Source of the DNA: RGIG1959 sp964564305
GTDB taxonomy: Bacteria; Bacillota; Clostridia; Oscillospirales; Acutalibacteraceae
Assembly (NCBI GenBank): GCA_964564305.1
Contig: CAZMAM010000034.1
Coordinates: 1 to 17,011, forward strand
Reading direction: 5' to 3'
Length of the DNA stretch: 17,011 nucleotides
A program made the translations under genes and the position numbers. Positions 1 through 7,510 of the stretch are shown one piece after another. How positions within the stretch are numbered: the first letter of the stretch is position 1; each line of letters opens with the position of its first letter. The notes below the pieces were generated by a model. It made no database searches. It saw only the letters and a program-made list of their open reading frames with translations, and was not told the DNA's origin.

Positions 1-122
1 ATGGAACTGCAAAAATATGGCTGAAGCCTATTAATTAGAGGCTCCCTTAATTGTTATTTTATTTTATATCTTCATGTTTCAAGTCAGTGTATTTTACATA
101 AAATTTTTAGAGGCGATTTCAC
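1..122. other. A/T-rich leader region upstream of the first gene
   Basis: All three + frames from base 1 hit a stop within the first 38 bases (22-24, 32-34 and 36-38), so at most the last dozen codons of an upstream gene could lie here; I cannot tell which frame, if any, is coding. A weak 5-bp inverted repeat (AGCCT/AGGCT) lies at about 27-45. No convincing sigma-70 promoter is seen. The only clear signal is the AGAGG ribosome binding site at 109-113 for the next gene. Confidence 0.4.
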
Positions 123-1025
123 ATGGCATTGACCCGGCAACAATTTGACATACTGGTCAGTCTTGCAGAAGGCGGTAATAGATCAGACGAGGGTCATAAA
201 GGGGATACCGTAGAGTGTTGCTTCAAGTGGAATATGGAAGACAATGTTTTGCGTGATTTCGAATCACAGGGTCTTGTGAAAAATGGCAGAATTACCGCAG
301 AAGGCATTTCCGCTCTTGAGCCGTATCGCGCGAAGCGGGCTGTTTTTATTGCGGCGGGTTTTGGTTCGCGATTGATTCCCATCACACTCAACACTCCCAA
401 ACCACTGGTGAGAGTACACGGTGTGAGAATTATCGATCATCTTATTGATGCGTGCCTTGCGGCGGGTATTCAGGACATCGTCATCGTGCGGGGATATTTG
501 GCCGAGCAATTTGATCAGTTACTCTATAAATATCCCATGATACGATTCTTGGAAAATCCTATGTACAATGAAGCAAATAACATCAGTTCATCGCTTGTAG
601 CGCGATTTTTGTTTTCCAACGCCTATGTATTTGAAGCTGATTTATTGCTTTCTAATCCCGAAATTATAAGGAAATATCACTACACCTCTGATTTTTTGGG
701 CATCAAAATGAAAAGATCGGATGATTGGTGTTTCAGGGTGAAAGATCGTGTCATTGTCGATGAGCAAATTGGCGGTGAAGGTGATAATATTTGGCAGATG
801 GTCGGCATTTCCTACTGGAACGCTGAAGATGGAAACAGACTTTCTGTAGATATACCGCAGGTGTATGAATCGCCGGGAGGAAAAGAACGTTATTGGGAAC
901 AGATTCCGCTTTGTTATTGTCGGGATCACTATCGCGTTGAAATCCGAGAATGTCTTGCAACGGATATTGTTGAAATCGATACATTTAAGGAGTTAAAAGC
1001 TATTGATAAGAGTTATGATTTATAG
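123..1025 (+). CDS. LicC-like CTP:phosphocholine (or related) cytidylyltransferase with N-terminal winged-helix-like domain
   Basis: The 300-residue product likely transfers CMP from CTP to a phosphorylated head group such as phosphocholine, in the cytoplasm. Residues 1-68 resemble a winged helix: a run of helices ending in a GLVKNGRITAEG-type turn, as in MarR-like folds. The nucleotidyltransferase domain starts at about 72 with the canonical AAGFGSR loop (77-83), followed by TPKPL with Lys93, the GYLAEQF strand-helix, the NNISSSL segment, and an acidic EADLLL strand probably holding a metal-binding Asp. The start is supported by AGAGG at 109-113, nine bases upstream. The ABC importer genes follow after about 120 bases. 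It shares its two-domain layout with the N-terminal half of the protein at 5421. Family assignment is firm; the substrate (phosphocholine, phosphoethanolamine or a phosphonate) is inferred. An N-terminal regulatory domain on this enzyme family is unusual relative to the shorter pneumococcal LicC. Confidence 0.88.
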   Translation: MALTRQQFDILVSLAEGGNRSDEGHKGDTVECCFKWNMEDNVLRDFESQGLVKNGRITAEGISALEPYRAKRAVFIAAGFGSRLIPITLNTPKPLVRVHGVRIIDHLIDACLAAGIQDIVIVRGYLAEQFDQLLYKYPMIRFLENPMYNEANNISSSLVARFLFSNAYVFEADLLLSNPEIIRKYHYTSDFLGIKMKRSDDWCFRVKDRVIVDEQIGGEGDNIWQMVGISYWNAEDGNRLSVDIPQVYESPGGKERYWEQIPLCYCRDHYRVEIRECLATDIVEIDTFKELKAIDKSYDL

Positions 1026-1146
1026 ACATGAAAAATTATTGAATAGGATAAATAAGAACCTGTGCCGGAATTCGTGAAGACATCGGGGCAAATTAAGCTG
1101 AGCAAGGCTTTTTTTAAAGTTATTCCATGTAGGAGGTATGTGTATC

Positions 1147-2151
1147 ATGAAAACAATCAAAAAATTATTTTCAGCTTGGATGACATTAGCTCTTGTTGTA
1201 ATGCTTATCGGCATCACTGGCGGTTGTTCATCGATTGCTGATGACAATCATTCCGTTATCATCTGGACCAGTGGGGAGGATTACAGAAATCAATATTATC
1301 TTGAGGAGATTAAAAAGAAATTTCCGGATTATGATGTCACGCTGGAATATATGAACAGTAGCACCATTGCAGCCAAGGTTTTGGAAGAGGGAGAGAACTG
1401 TGAATGTGATATCATCCTTTCGGAAGAGTATGGTTATTTGTATAAGTGCAGTGAATATTTAGCGGAACTTACAGATTTTGATTATTCTGTTTTTTTGGAT
1501 GAGATCGTACCTGAAGGGCATCGCTTTACTCCGGAATGTAAGAATGGAGGTTGCATTATTCTGAACTCTGCTATCCTTGAAGAAAAGGGCTTGGAGAAGC
1601 CTCAATCCTATCAAGATCTGTTGGATCCCTGCTACAAGGGGCTCATATCTATGCCAAATCCCGCTTCTTCCGGCACAGGTTATATGTTCCTTCGGCAGTT
1701 GACGAATGAGTGGGGTGAAGATGAGGCATTTGAGTATTTTGCAAAATTGTCGAATAACATTCTGCAGTTTACTTCCTCCGGCTCGGGACCTGTTAACGCG
1801 TTGACACAGGGAGAAGCGGCCATAGGTCTTGGAATGATCTCTCAAGCTGTAACTGAGATTCATAATGGTGTTGACTTGGGCATTGTTTTCTTTGAGGAAG
1901 GTGCCCCATACAGTATGTATGGAAACGCAGTTTTACAGTCCGGCGCCACTCGTCAATGCGTCATGGATGTATTCAACTACTTATCCACGGATTTATGTCG
2001 TGGGAATAACGAGCGCTTTTTCCCGGATCAAATATTTAAGGATTTTGCGCCAAAAATCGCAGATTATCCCGAGAATATCCATTATGGCAATATGTCAAAT
2101 GATACGCTTCAAGAAAAGGAAAGGCTTTTGGGAAAATGGACATTTTCGTAA
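1147..2151 (+). CDS. ABC transporter substrate-binding lipoprotein, Fbp/2-aminoethylphosphonate-type
   Basis: This is the extracytoplasmic receptor of the ABC importer encoded with the next two genes. A basic start and hydrophobic stretch lead to a lipobox ITGGC with lipidated Cys27, so the mature protein is membrane-anchored. The rest is a type-2 periplasmic-binding fold of the ferric/aminoethylphosphonate/spermidine superfamily, with IIWTSGE near the mature N terminus, a PNPASSGTG loop and a second SSGSGP loop, both well suited to hold an anionic group. The C-terminal tyrosine pair of iron-binding FbpA proteins is not evident, which argues against iron. An ATG at 1138 is in frame, but it sits one base behind the AGGAGG at 1131-1136; ATG 1147 has ten bases of spacing and is preferred. 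It overlaps the ATPase gene by 16 bases. The ligand is not proven by sequence. Confidence 0.9.
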   Translation: MKTIKKLFSAWMTLALVVMLIGITGGCSSIADDNHSVIIWTSGEDYRNQYYLEEIKKKFPDYDVTLEYMNSSTIAAKVLEEGENCECDIILSEEYGYLYKCSEYLAELTDFDYSVFLDEIVPEGHRFTPECKNGGCIILNSAILEEKGLEKPQSYQDLLDPCYKGLISMPNPASSGTGYMFLRQLTNEWGEDEAFEYFAKLSNNILQFTSSGSGPVNALTQGEAAIGLGMISQAVTEIHNGVDLGIVFFEEGAPYSMYGNAVLQSGATRQCVMDVFNYLSTDLCRGNNERFFPDQIFKDFAPKIADYPENIHYGNMSNDTLQEKERLLGKWTFS

Positions 2152-2921
2152 ATAAAAGACTTGAAATCAAGAATATTTCAAAAAAATTTGACGGTTTAGA
2201 AACGCTAAAGAATATTTGCTTTGATGTTTTTGCGGAAGAGTTTCTTTCTATCCTTGGGTCTTCCGGATGTGGGAAAACAACACTGCTTCGAATTTTAATT
2301 GGTTTGCTTTCTCCCGACACGGGTACTATTTACAGAAATGGGGTCGATATTACCCGTGAAAGGCCGGACAGGCGCGGAATGGGCATTGTGTTCCAAAATT
2401 ATGCGTTGTTTGAAAACATGACGGTATTACAAAATATTCAATATGCCATGAAATTTCACGGTATTTCTAAGGCTGAGGCGATAAAAATTGCCGAGCGTCT
2501 GATAGGCATGGTTGGTTTGGAAGAGCAAAGGAACAAATATCCGCGTGCACTTTCAGGCGGTCAACAGCAGCGAGTTGCCATAGCAAGGACTTTGGCTTTG
2601 AACCCGGATATCGTACTTTTAGATGAGCCTATGTCCGCTTTAGATGCGGCAACGAGGCTCTCTATGCGAAAAGAGTTAAAGAATCTTCAAAAGACATTCG
2701 GGATGACGGTCATATATGTCACTCATGATCAGGAAGAGGCATTTGCCTTATCAGACCGGGTCATGATTATGAATCACGGAGAAATCTGTCAAATTGATAC
2801 ACCGGAAAATATTATCAGACATCCGGTAAATGAATATGTACGCACTTTCGTAGTAGATAACTTGGAGACCAAGATCGACTCCTTGCTACGATTTTCCAAC
2901 AGGGAGGATTTGCAACCATGA
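2136..2921 (+). CDS. ABC transporter ATP-binding protein (PotA/FbpC/AepV-like, short form)
   Basis: The 261-residue ATPase energises the importer. It shows Walker A GSSGCGKTT, a Q-loop in the VFQNYALF region, the signature LSGGQQQRVAIAR, Walker B VLLDEP followed by a SALD D-loop, and the switch histidine in YVTHDQEEAF. Family members such as PotA or FbpC usually run to about 350 residues with a C-terminal TOBE regulatory domain; this protein stops about 25 residues after the PENIIRHP segment, so that domain is missing. The gene starts inside the end of the binding-protein gene and its stop overlaps the permease start in an ATGA (2918-2921), implying translational coupling. Transport function is certain; substrate identity rests on the neighbours. 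Confidence 0.95.
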   Translation: MDIFVNKRLEIKNISKKFDGLETLKNICFDVFAEEFLSILGSSGCGKTTLLRILIGLLSPDTGTIYRNGVDITRERPDRRGMGIVFQNYALFENMTVLQNIQYAMKFHGISKAEAIKIAERLIGMVGLEEQRNKYPRALSGGQQQRVAIARTLALNPDIVLLDEPMSALDAATRLSMRKELKNLQKTFGMTVIYVTHDQEEAFALSDRVMIMNHGEICQIDTPENIIRHPVNEYVRTFVVDNLETKIDSLLRFSNREDLQP

Positions 2922-4525
2922 AGCGGAAGAGCAGAGGAATAACCGTGATCAATATTTGCATTGGGTTGTTCTTTTTATTCTGCGTTATTTTCCCGATTTT
3001 TTCTATGTTCCGGCGCATTACTCCGGAAGGTTTTCGTACGATGGTTCGTCTGCCCATGTTTGGACAAGCGGTGCGTAACTCTCTGACCACGAGTCTTGCC
3101 ACAACCTGTATCACGCTTTGTTTAGCTTTCTTTGCCGCATGGAGTACACGGAGAATTGTGACAAAATTTCAGACATGTTTCGATTTAATCTTTACGGTAC
3201 CGATGCTCATTCCATCTATAAGCCATGCCTTCGGATTGGTGGCTTTGTTTGGAACAGATGGAATTTTGACAAATTTGTTTGGCATTCATACCGGAATCTA
3301 TGGTTTTATCGGAATTATCGCTGGCGGTGTTCTTTATTCATTTCCCGTGGCGTATCTGATGTTTGCGGATATTCTCCGATACGAGGATGGCATGCCGCAC
3401 AAAGCAGCCGAAGTTCTTGGCGTGCCGCTATGGCACCGTTTCAAGGATATCACTTTACCATACATGCGCAAAACGATTATTTCCGCTTTTTTCACGATTT
3501 TTACAATGGTTATCACGGACTACGGCGTTCCCCTTATGATAGGCGGAAAAGTTATTACTCTTCCTGTTCTGATGTATAACAAAGCTGTCGGTATGATTGA
3601 TTACGATAGTGGGAGCGTAATCGGTATGTTTTTGCTGCTCCCGGCGGTTATAGCTTTTATTGTTGACCTGATCAATCCGGAACGCATACAATCAAATTAT
3701 GTGACCGAGGGTGTTTCTTCGAACGGGAGTAAAGTTCAGAAAACGGTGGCATATATTTTTTGTGGTTTGATTTGTATGCTGATACTTATGCCTGTAACTG
3801 TATTTTTCGTCATGATGCTTGAAACAAAATATCCTGTCAATTCGACACCGACACTAAGCCATATACAGGCAGCTGTCAGCCGCGGGGCATTGGGCTATCT
3901 TTTGCATTCGGTGTTATATTCCGTTTTCACTTCTCTGATCGGAACGGCATTGGCTTTTTTGTGTGCTTACATGACTGCAAGAGCCAAAGGGCCGCTTCAT
4001 CGTTGTGTTCACCTGATGTCACTTGTTTCAATGGCTATACCCGGCATTGTGTTAGGGCTTTCCTACGTCATATTTTTTCATGGCACGATGATTTATGGGA
4101 CGATTTTAATTATATTGCTTGTCAATACTATTCATTTTTTCTCGTCTCCTTATCTGATGATTTACAACACGCTCGGCAAGGTCAATCAAAATTTAGAGGA
4201 TGTCGGACTGACGCTTGGTATCAGCAGACGTGCTATCATTATGGACGTTATTTTGCCCAAAGTAAAATGGACACTGTTGGAGATGTTTTCATATTTTTTT
4301 GTCAATTCCATGATGACGATTTCGGCGGTTGCGTTTTTGGCTCCCCCTTCTCCGAAGCCGGTTGCACTGATGATTAACCAATTTGAGGCACAACTTCTCA
4401 TCGAAAATGCTGCTTTTGTATCCCTTCTGATTCTTGTAGTTAATCTAACAATGCGCGGCATTGTTTATCTGTTGAAAAGCAAAAACTTTAGGCGGCGTTG
4501 CACGGAGAATTGCAATATAGCGTAA
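2918..4525 (+). CDS. Fused two-domain ABC transporter permease (FbpB/AepW-like)
   Basis: The 535-residue membrane protein forms the whole translocation channel, because two permease modules are fused in one chain. Each half has about six hydrophobic segments and its own cytoplasmic EAA loop: around residue 160 (KAAEVLGVPLW, then LPYMRK) and around residue 425 (EDVGLTLGIS, then ILPKVKW). Fused permeases of this length are typical of ferric-ion, thiamine and some 2-aminoethylphosphonate importers. A hydrophilic linker near residues 265-280 separates the halves. The ATG overlaps the stop of the ATPase gene by four bases. The last bases of the gene carry a candidate promoter for the downstream nucleotidyltransferase genes. 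In classical lic loci the uptake step is done by LicB, a single-chain secondary permease; here an ABC system stands in that place. Confidence 0.94.
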   Translation: MKRKSRGITVINICIGLFFLFCVIFPIFSMFRRITPEGFRTMVRLPMFGQAVRNSLTTSLATTCITLCLAFFAAWSTRRIVTKFQTCFDLIFTVPMLIPSISHAFGLVALFGTDGILTNLFGIHTGIYGFIGIIAGGVLYSFPVAYLMFADILRYEDGMPHKAAEVLGVPLWHRFKDITLPYMRKTIISAFFTIFTMVITDYGVPLMIGGKVITLPVLMYNKAVGMIDYDSGSVIGMFLLLPAVIAFIVDLINPERIQSNYVTEGVSSNGSKVQKTVAYIFCGLICMLILMPVTVFFVMMLETKYPVNSTPTLSHIQAAVSRGALGYLLHSVLYSVFTSLIGTALAFLCAYMTARAKGPLHRCVHLMSLVSMAIPGIVLGLSYVIFFHGTMIYGTILIILLVNTIHFFSSPYLMIYNTLGKVNQNLEDVGLTLGISRRAIIMDVILPKVKWTLLEMFSYFFVNSMMTISAVAFLAPPSPKPVALMINQFEAQLLIENAAFVSLLILVVNLTMRGIVYLLKSKNFRRRCTENCNIA

Positions 4526-4538
4526 ATAATGATATAAT
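4510..4538 (+). promoter_or_regulatory. Candidate sigma-70-type promoter for the IspD-like/LicC-LicA genes
   Basis: TTGCAA at 4510-4515 and a perfect TATAAT at 4533-4538 are separated by 17 bases. The -35 half overlaps the last codons of the permease gene. Transcription would start near 4545 and give a leader of about 110 bases. A/T-rich background makes chance matches more likely, so this is a moderate call. Confidence 0.45.
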
Positions 4539-4658
4539 TCACCGCAGACAAACAGATGATATTGCATTGTCTGTGTCTAACTCAATTACGGCTTAAAAAT
4601 GAACCGTTTACGCGATATTGTTTGTTTGTTGGACACATAGATAAGGAAGATGCCTGAA

Positions 4659-5393
4659 ATGCATATAGCCATTATATTAGCCGGCGGCATCGGGCAAAGG
4701 GTCGGCGGCGATATTCCCAAGCAATTTATAAAAGTATTGGGCAAGCCCGTATTGGCATACACGCTGGAAAATTTTCAAAAAGATGATCTGGTAGACGCAA
4801 TAGAGATTGTGTGTCATCATGAATGGCGCGATGAAGTCAAGCGTATTGGCGCGGAATATCATATCGACAAATTGCGGTGGCTGGCTCCGGGTGGAGATAC
4901 ATTTCAGGAATCGACAATGAACGGTATCTATAACCTGCGTGACAAAATTCGTCCCGAGGATATCGTTATTCTCTCGTTTGGCGTTTCTCCATTCTCGACG
5001 CCGGATATCATCAACGACAGCATCCGTGTCGCGCAGGAGCACGGCAACGGCATCTGCAGCGAGGATGTTCCTCTTTGCACCTGCCTGAAAGATAACGAAA
5101 ACAGCACAACGACGAATCTCATCAGGGAAACCGTAAAAGGTTTCAGCAATCCGTGGACATTTCGGTATGGCGAACTCTTAGATACTTATGACGAGGCAAA
5201 AAATTTGGGCATATTAAAAGATTTGGAACCGCATACCACCTCTGTGTATCTTGCTTTAGGCAAGCGATTATGGTTTTCCAAATCGTCCGGTTACAATTTT
5301 AAGATTACGGTAAAGGAAGATTTGGATAAATTCGAGGGGCTGCTGTTGTTAAAACAAAAACGCGAGGCGGAAGGCATCGAAGTGCCGTGGTAA
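4659..5393 (+). CDS. IspD/TarI-family nucleotidyltransferase with non-canonical catalytic motifs
   Basis: The 244-residue protein belongs to the family making CDP-methylerythritol (IspD) or CDP-ribitol (TarI). The CTP-binding N terminus is intact: ILAGGIGQR, then PKQF with the conserved Lys, then GKPVLAYTL. The GG-motif and SxxNGI are recognisable. The usual HDAARP segment is replaced by SFGVSP, so the metal-binding Asp and the Arg equivalent to E. coli D106 and R109 are lost. The Asp equivalent to D209 before NIKVT is a Tyr (GYNFKIT). It is therefore unlikely to be the housekeeping IspD; it may act on another phosphorylated alcohol. Pneumococcal lic1 also pairs tarI with licA/licC, which suits this context, but no TarJ is present. 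An in-frame ATG at 4650 lies too close to the AAGGAAG at 4643-4649; 4659 has better spacing. Confidence 0.82.
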   Translation: MHIAIILAGGIGQRVGGDIPKQFIKVLGKPVLAYTLENFQKDDLVDAIEIVCHHEWRDEVKRIGAEYHIDKLRWLAPGGDTFQESTMNGIYNLRDKIRPEDIVILSFGVSPFSTPDIINDSIRVAQEHGNGICSEDVPLCTCLKDNENSTTTNLIRETVKGFSNPWTFRYGELLDTYDEAKNLGILKDLEPHTTSVYLALGKRLWFSKSSGYNFKITVKEDLDKFEGLLLLKQKREAEGIEVPW

Positions 5394-5420
5394 ACGTCAA
5401 GACATCCGGAGGGAAAGAAC

Positions 5421-7271
5421 ATGATTACATATAAAGAATTTGAAATCATCAATACCGTGCTGAAAAGCCAACAGGAAATTGCGCATATTGCCGATTATGT
5501 GTATCGGAATGTTCATTATTATGCGTTTAAATCCGTTGAGGAAGTCGCAAAACTGGTAAAAGGCCTGGAAGAAAAAGGTTATATTTCTAATCACACGGTG
5601 ACGGCATTAGGGCTGAAGGAAATCGAATCGCTTAAAGTGACTAATGCCGTGATTCTTGCCGCAGGAGATTCCGATATTTCGGCGAAGTCGGTTTACAATA
5701 TGCCGAAAGGACTCTTTATGAAAAACGGGGAGACATTGATTGAGCGTCAAATTCGGCAATTAAAAGAGGCCGGAATCGAGGATATCACGGTTGTCATCGG
5801 TTATAAACAGGAGCTTTATTTCTTTTTGGCGGACAAATGGGGTGTGAATTTAGAGATAAATCCGGACCTCAAGAAAAATAATATTTACTCGCTTTATATC
5901 GCAAGGGAACGTCTTGGATCCACATATATATTAAATTGCGATAATTACTTTGAGGAAAATCCGTTTTCGCCGTATGAATACAATTCTTTTCACGCAACGG
6001 TCTACAAAGCCAACGCACATAATGAACTTGTCGTTAAGAAAAATTCCCACGGACGTATTCTGAATGTTTACAGTTGCTCCCCTTCGGGGGAATGTATTTA
6101 CGGGCATGCTTATTTCGATCCGGATTTGTCCCGCAGACTGGTATCTTATTTGGAAAAGGAAATCGACGATTTTCGGATTTCATCTTTATTTTGGGAAGAA
6201 TTCATATCGCGTCATGCAGACGATTTAGAGATGTACGCACGCGAGTATTCACCTGATTTTTTGTTTGAATTTGATTCTATTCAGGAAATTCAAAATATTG
6301 ACGGACTGTTTCTGAGTAATGTCTCCGGCTGGATAAATGACAAAATTTGTTCTGTGTTACATTGTCAGGAGCACGACATCAGCAATATTAATGTTCTGCA
6401 AAAAGGATTATCCAATATTCTGTTTACATTTGTGGTTCGGGGCGAGCGTTATATTTTTCGCTATCCGGGCGATAGCACCCGCTTTTTTATCTATAGAAAA
6501 AATGAGTGCGCCGCGAACAGGATTGCGGCGAAAGTTCATACGGATGATACCCTCATCTATATCGATGAACAGGGCGCCAAAATATCCAAGTTTCGTGAAA
6601 ATTGCCTTGATTTGCACGGAAAATATTACTATGACGGTGAGTTGATGAAACGCATTGCCAGAAAAATCAAGGCTTTTCACGATGCGGGATATGATATGCC
6701 GAATTGGCAGGAATACGATTATGATCCGGTGGTGCAGACAGAACGCCTCTTTAAAGCGGCCGGTGAAGTGAAGGGGGATTTGTTTAAAATTTTTGAAAAA
6801 GAATGGATTATGATTCGCAAATTGCAAAAATACGCCGATATGGACGGCGTAAAGCACACCATGTGTCATAACGATATCAATATCGACAATGTTTTGTTGA
6901 CGGATACCACGTTGGATATTATCGATTATGAATTTGCCGGTTATAACGATCCCGGTTATGACTTTGGACGGGTAATTGCCGGATTGGAATATGACGTGGA
7001 TGAACCGAAGATAAAGGATATTCTCGAAGCATATTTCGGACGACCGGCCACAGAGCGGGAACATTTGCATTGGATGGCTTATTCTGCAATCCATAACTGG
7101 TATTATGTCGGGTGGGCACTGTATAAGGAAAGCATTAATGAAAGCAGTCGTGACTGGATGGTTTTCTTCTATAAGCAGGCCAAGAAACTGGCCGCTTGGT
7201 GTTTGCCGCAGTATGAGGTTATCTATGGTCCTATGAATGATCCAAAAGCCGAACCGGTTGATTCGGAATAA
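5421..7271 (+). CDS. Fusion of winged-helix-like domain, LicC-like nucleotidyltransferase and LicA-like choline/ethanolamine kinase
   Basis: The 616-residue protein appears to combine two steps of head-group activation. Residues 1-70 look like a winged helix. Residues about 75-300 are LicC-like (NAVILAAG at 75-82, MPKGLF with Lys96, a LIERQI helix, NNIYSLYIAR, and an acidic NCDNYF strand). The loop after AAG reads DSDISAKS instead of a GxGSR-type loop, so nucleotide binding may be altered. Residues about 310-600 form a choline/aminoglycoside-kinase fold: the GLSNILFTF nucleotide loop, a catalytic HNDINIDN (483-490, Asp485 the likely base), and IIDYE (500-504, metal-binding Asp502) followed by a FAGYNDPGYDFG stretch typical of LicA. 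GGAGGG at 5408-5413 gives a clear start, 27 bases after the IspD-like gene, so the two are probably co-transcribed. Kinase function is well supported; substrate is choline, ethanolamine or similar by family. Confidence 0.9.
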   Translation: MITYKEFEIINTVLKSQQEIAHIADYVYRNVHYYAFKSVEEVAKLVKGLEEKGYISNHTVTALGLKEIESLKVTNAVILAAGDSDISAKSVYNMPKGLFMKNGETLIERQIRQLKEAGIEDITVVIGYKQELYFFLADKWGVNLEINPDLKKNNIYSLYIARERLGSTYILNCDNYFEENPFSPYEYNSFHATVYKANAHNELVVKKNSHGRILNVYSCSPSGECIYGHAYFDPDLSRRLVSYLEKEIDDFRISSLFWEEFISRHADDLEMYAREYSPDFLFEFDSIQEIQNIDGLFLSNVSGWINDKICSVLHCQEHDISNINVLQKGLSNILFTFVVRGERYIFRYPGDSTRFFIYRKNECAANRIAAKVHTDDTLIYIDEQGAKISKFRENCLDLHGKYYYDGELMKRIARKIKAFHDAGYDMPNWQEYDYDPVVQTERLFKAAGEVKGDLFKIFEKEWIMIRKLQKYADMDGVKHTMCHNDINIDNVLLTDTTLDIIDYEFAGYNDPGYDFGRVIAGLEYDVDEPKIKDILEAYFGRPATEREHLHWMAYSAIHNWYYVGWALYKESINESSRDWMVFFYKQAKKLAAWCLPQYEVIYGPMNDPKAEPVDSE

Positions 7272-7284
7272 TTACAGATGTTTC

Positions 7285-7308
7285 GAAACGGTTGAAAAAC
7301 TCCGTTTC
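7285..7308 (+). other. Inverted repeat downstream of the licC-licA fusion gene
   Basis: GAAACGG (7285-7291) pairs perfectly with CCGTTTC (7302-7308) around a ten-base A-rich loop, 13 bases after the stop codon. No T-run follows, so it is not a typical intrinsic terminator; it may protect the 3' end of the transcript or be a weak stop. Confidence 0.4.
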
Positions 7309-7325
7309 ACTCGGAAATAAATTGC

Positions 7326-7354
7326 TTGACAAATGTGAGCGAATATGATATATT
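7326..7354 (+). promoter_or_regulatory. Sigma-70-type promoter of the tRNA-Tyr gene
   Basis: A perfect TTGACA (7326-7331) and TATATT (7349-7354) are 17 bases apart. The expected start near 7361 is about 12 bases ahead of the mature tRNA 5' end, as is usual for a stand-alone tRNA gene. Confidence 0.8.
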
Positions 7355-7372
7355 CAGTCTGTCCTTCGCGAT

Positions 7373-7457
7373 GGGAGAGTTCCCGAGTGGCCAAAGGGGG
7401 CAGACTGTAAATCTGTTGTCACTGACTTCGATGGTTCGAATCCATCCTCTCCCACCA
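7373..7457 (+). tRNA. tRNA-Tyr (anticodon GUA)
   Basis: The acceptor arms GGGAGAG (7373-7379) and CTCTCCC (7447-7453) pair fully, followed by discriminator A and an encoded CCA (7455-7457). The anticodon arm GCAGA/TCTGT encloses loop CTGTAAA with GTA at 7407-7409. A long variable arm (class II) and a T arm GATGG-TTCGAAT-CCATC are present, as expected for bacterial tRNA-Tyr. It is single, not part of a tRNA cluster, and sits at the junction between the A/T-rich lic-like block and the rest of the window. Confidence 0.97.
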
Positions 7458-7482
7458 TATTATTTTTGTGCACCGTTCAGGT

Positions 7483-7510
7483 AAAAGCCCAGTTCCGGGC
7501 TTTTTGTTTT
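7483..7510 (+). terminator. Intrinsic terminator of tRNA-Tyr
   Basis: AAAAGCCC (7483-7490) pairs with GGGCTTTT (7497-7504) around a six-base loop, and the T-rich tail TTTTTGTTTT (7501-7510) follows. The A-run on the other side means it may also stop transcription from the opposite strand. Confidence 0.85.

Noticed and set aside
1094..1115. Possible terminator AAGC...GCTT plus T-run ahead of the binding-protein gene
   Set aside because: The stem is only four base pairs with an eight-base loop; too weak to call despite seven T residues.
1147..4525. Calling the ABC system a ferric iron importer
   Set aside because: The fused permease and binding-protein fold would allow it, but the tyrosine pair of iron-binding FbpA is not evident and the neighbours are head-group activation enzymes.
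4659..5393. Calling this the housekeeping ispD
   Set aside because: Loss of the equivalents of D106, R109 and D209 and the lic-like context argue against the isoprenoid enzyme.
6408..7094. 228-codon minus-strand open frame opposite the kinase domain
   Set aside because: It is antisense to a well-supported kinase with catalytic motifs and reads as a shadow frame without domain features.
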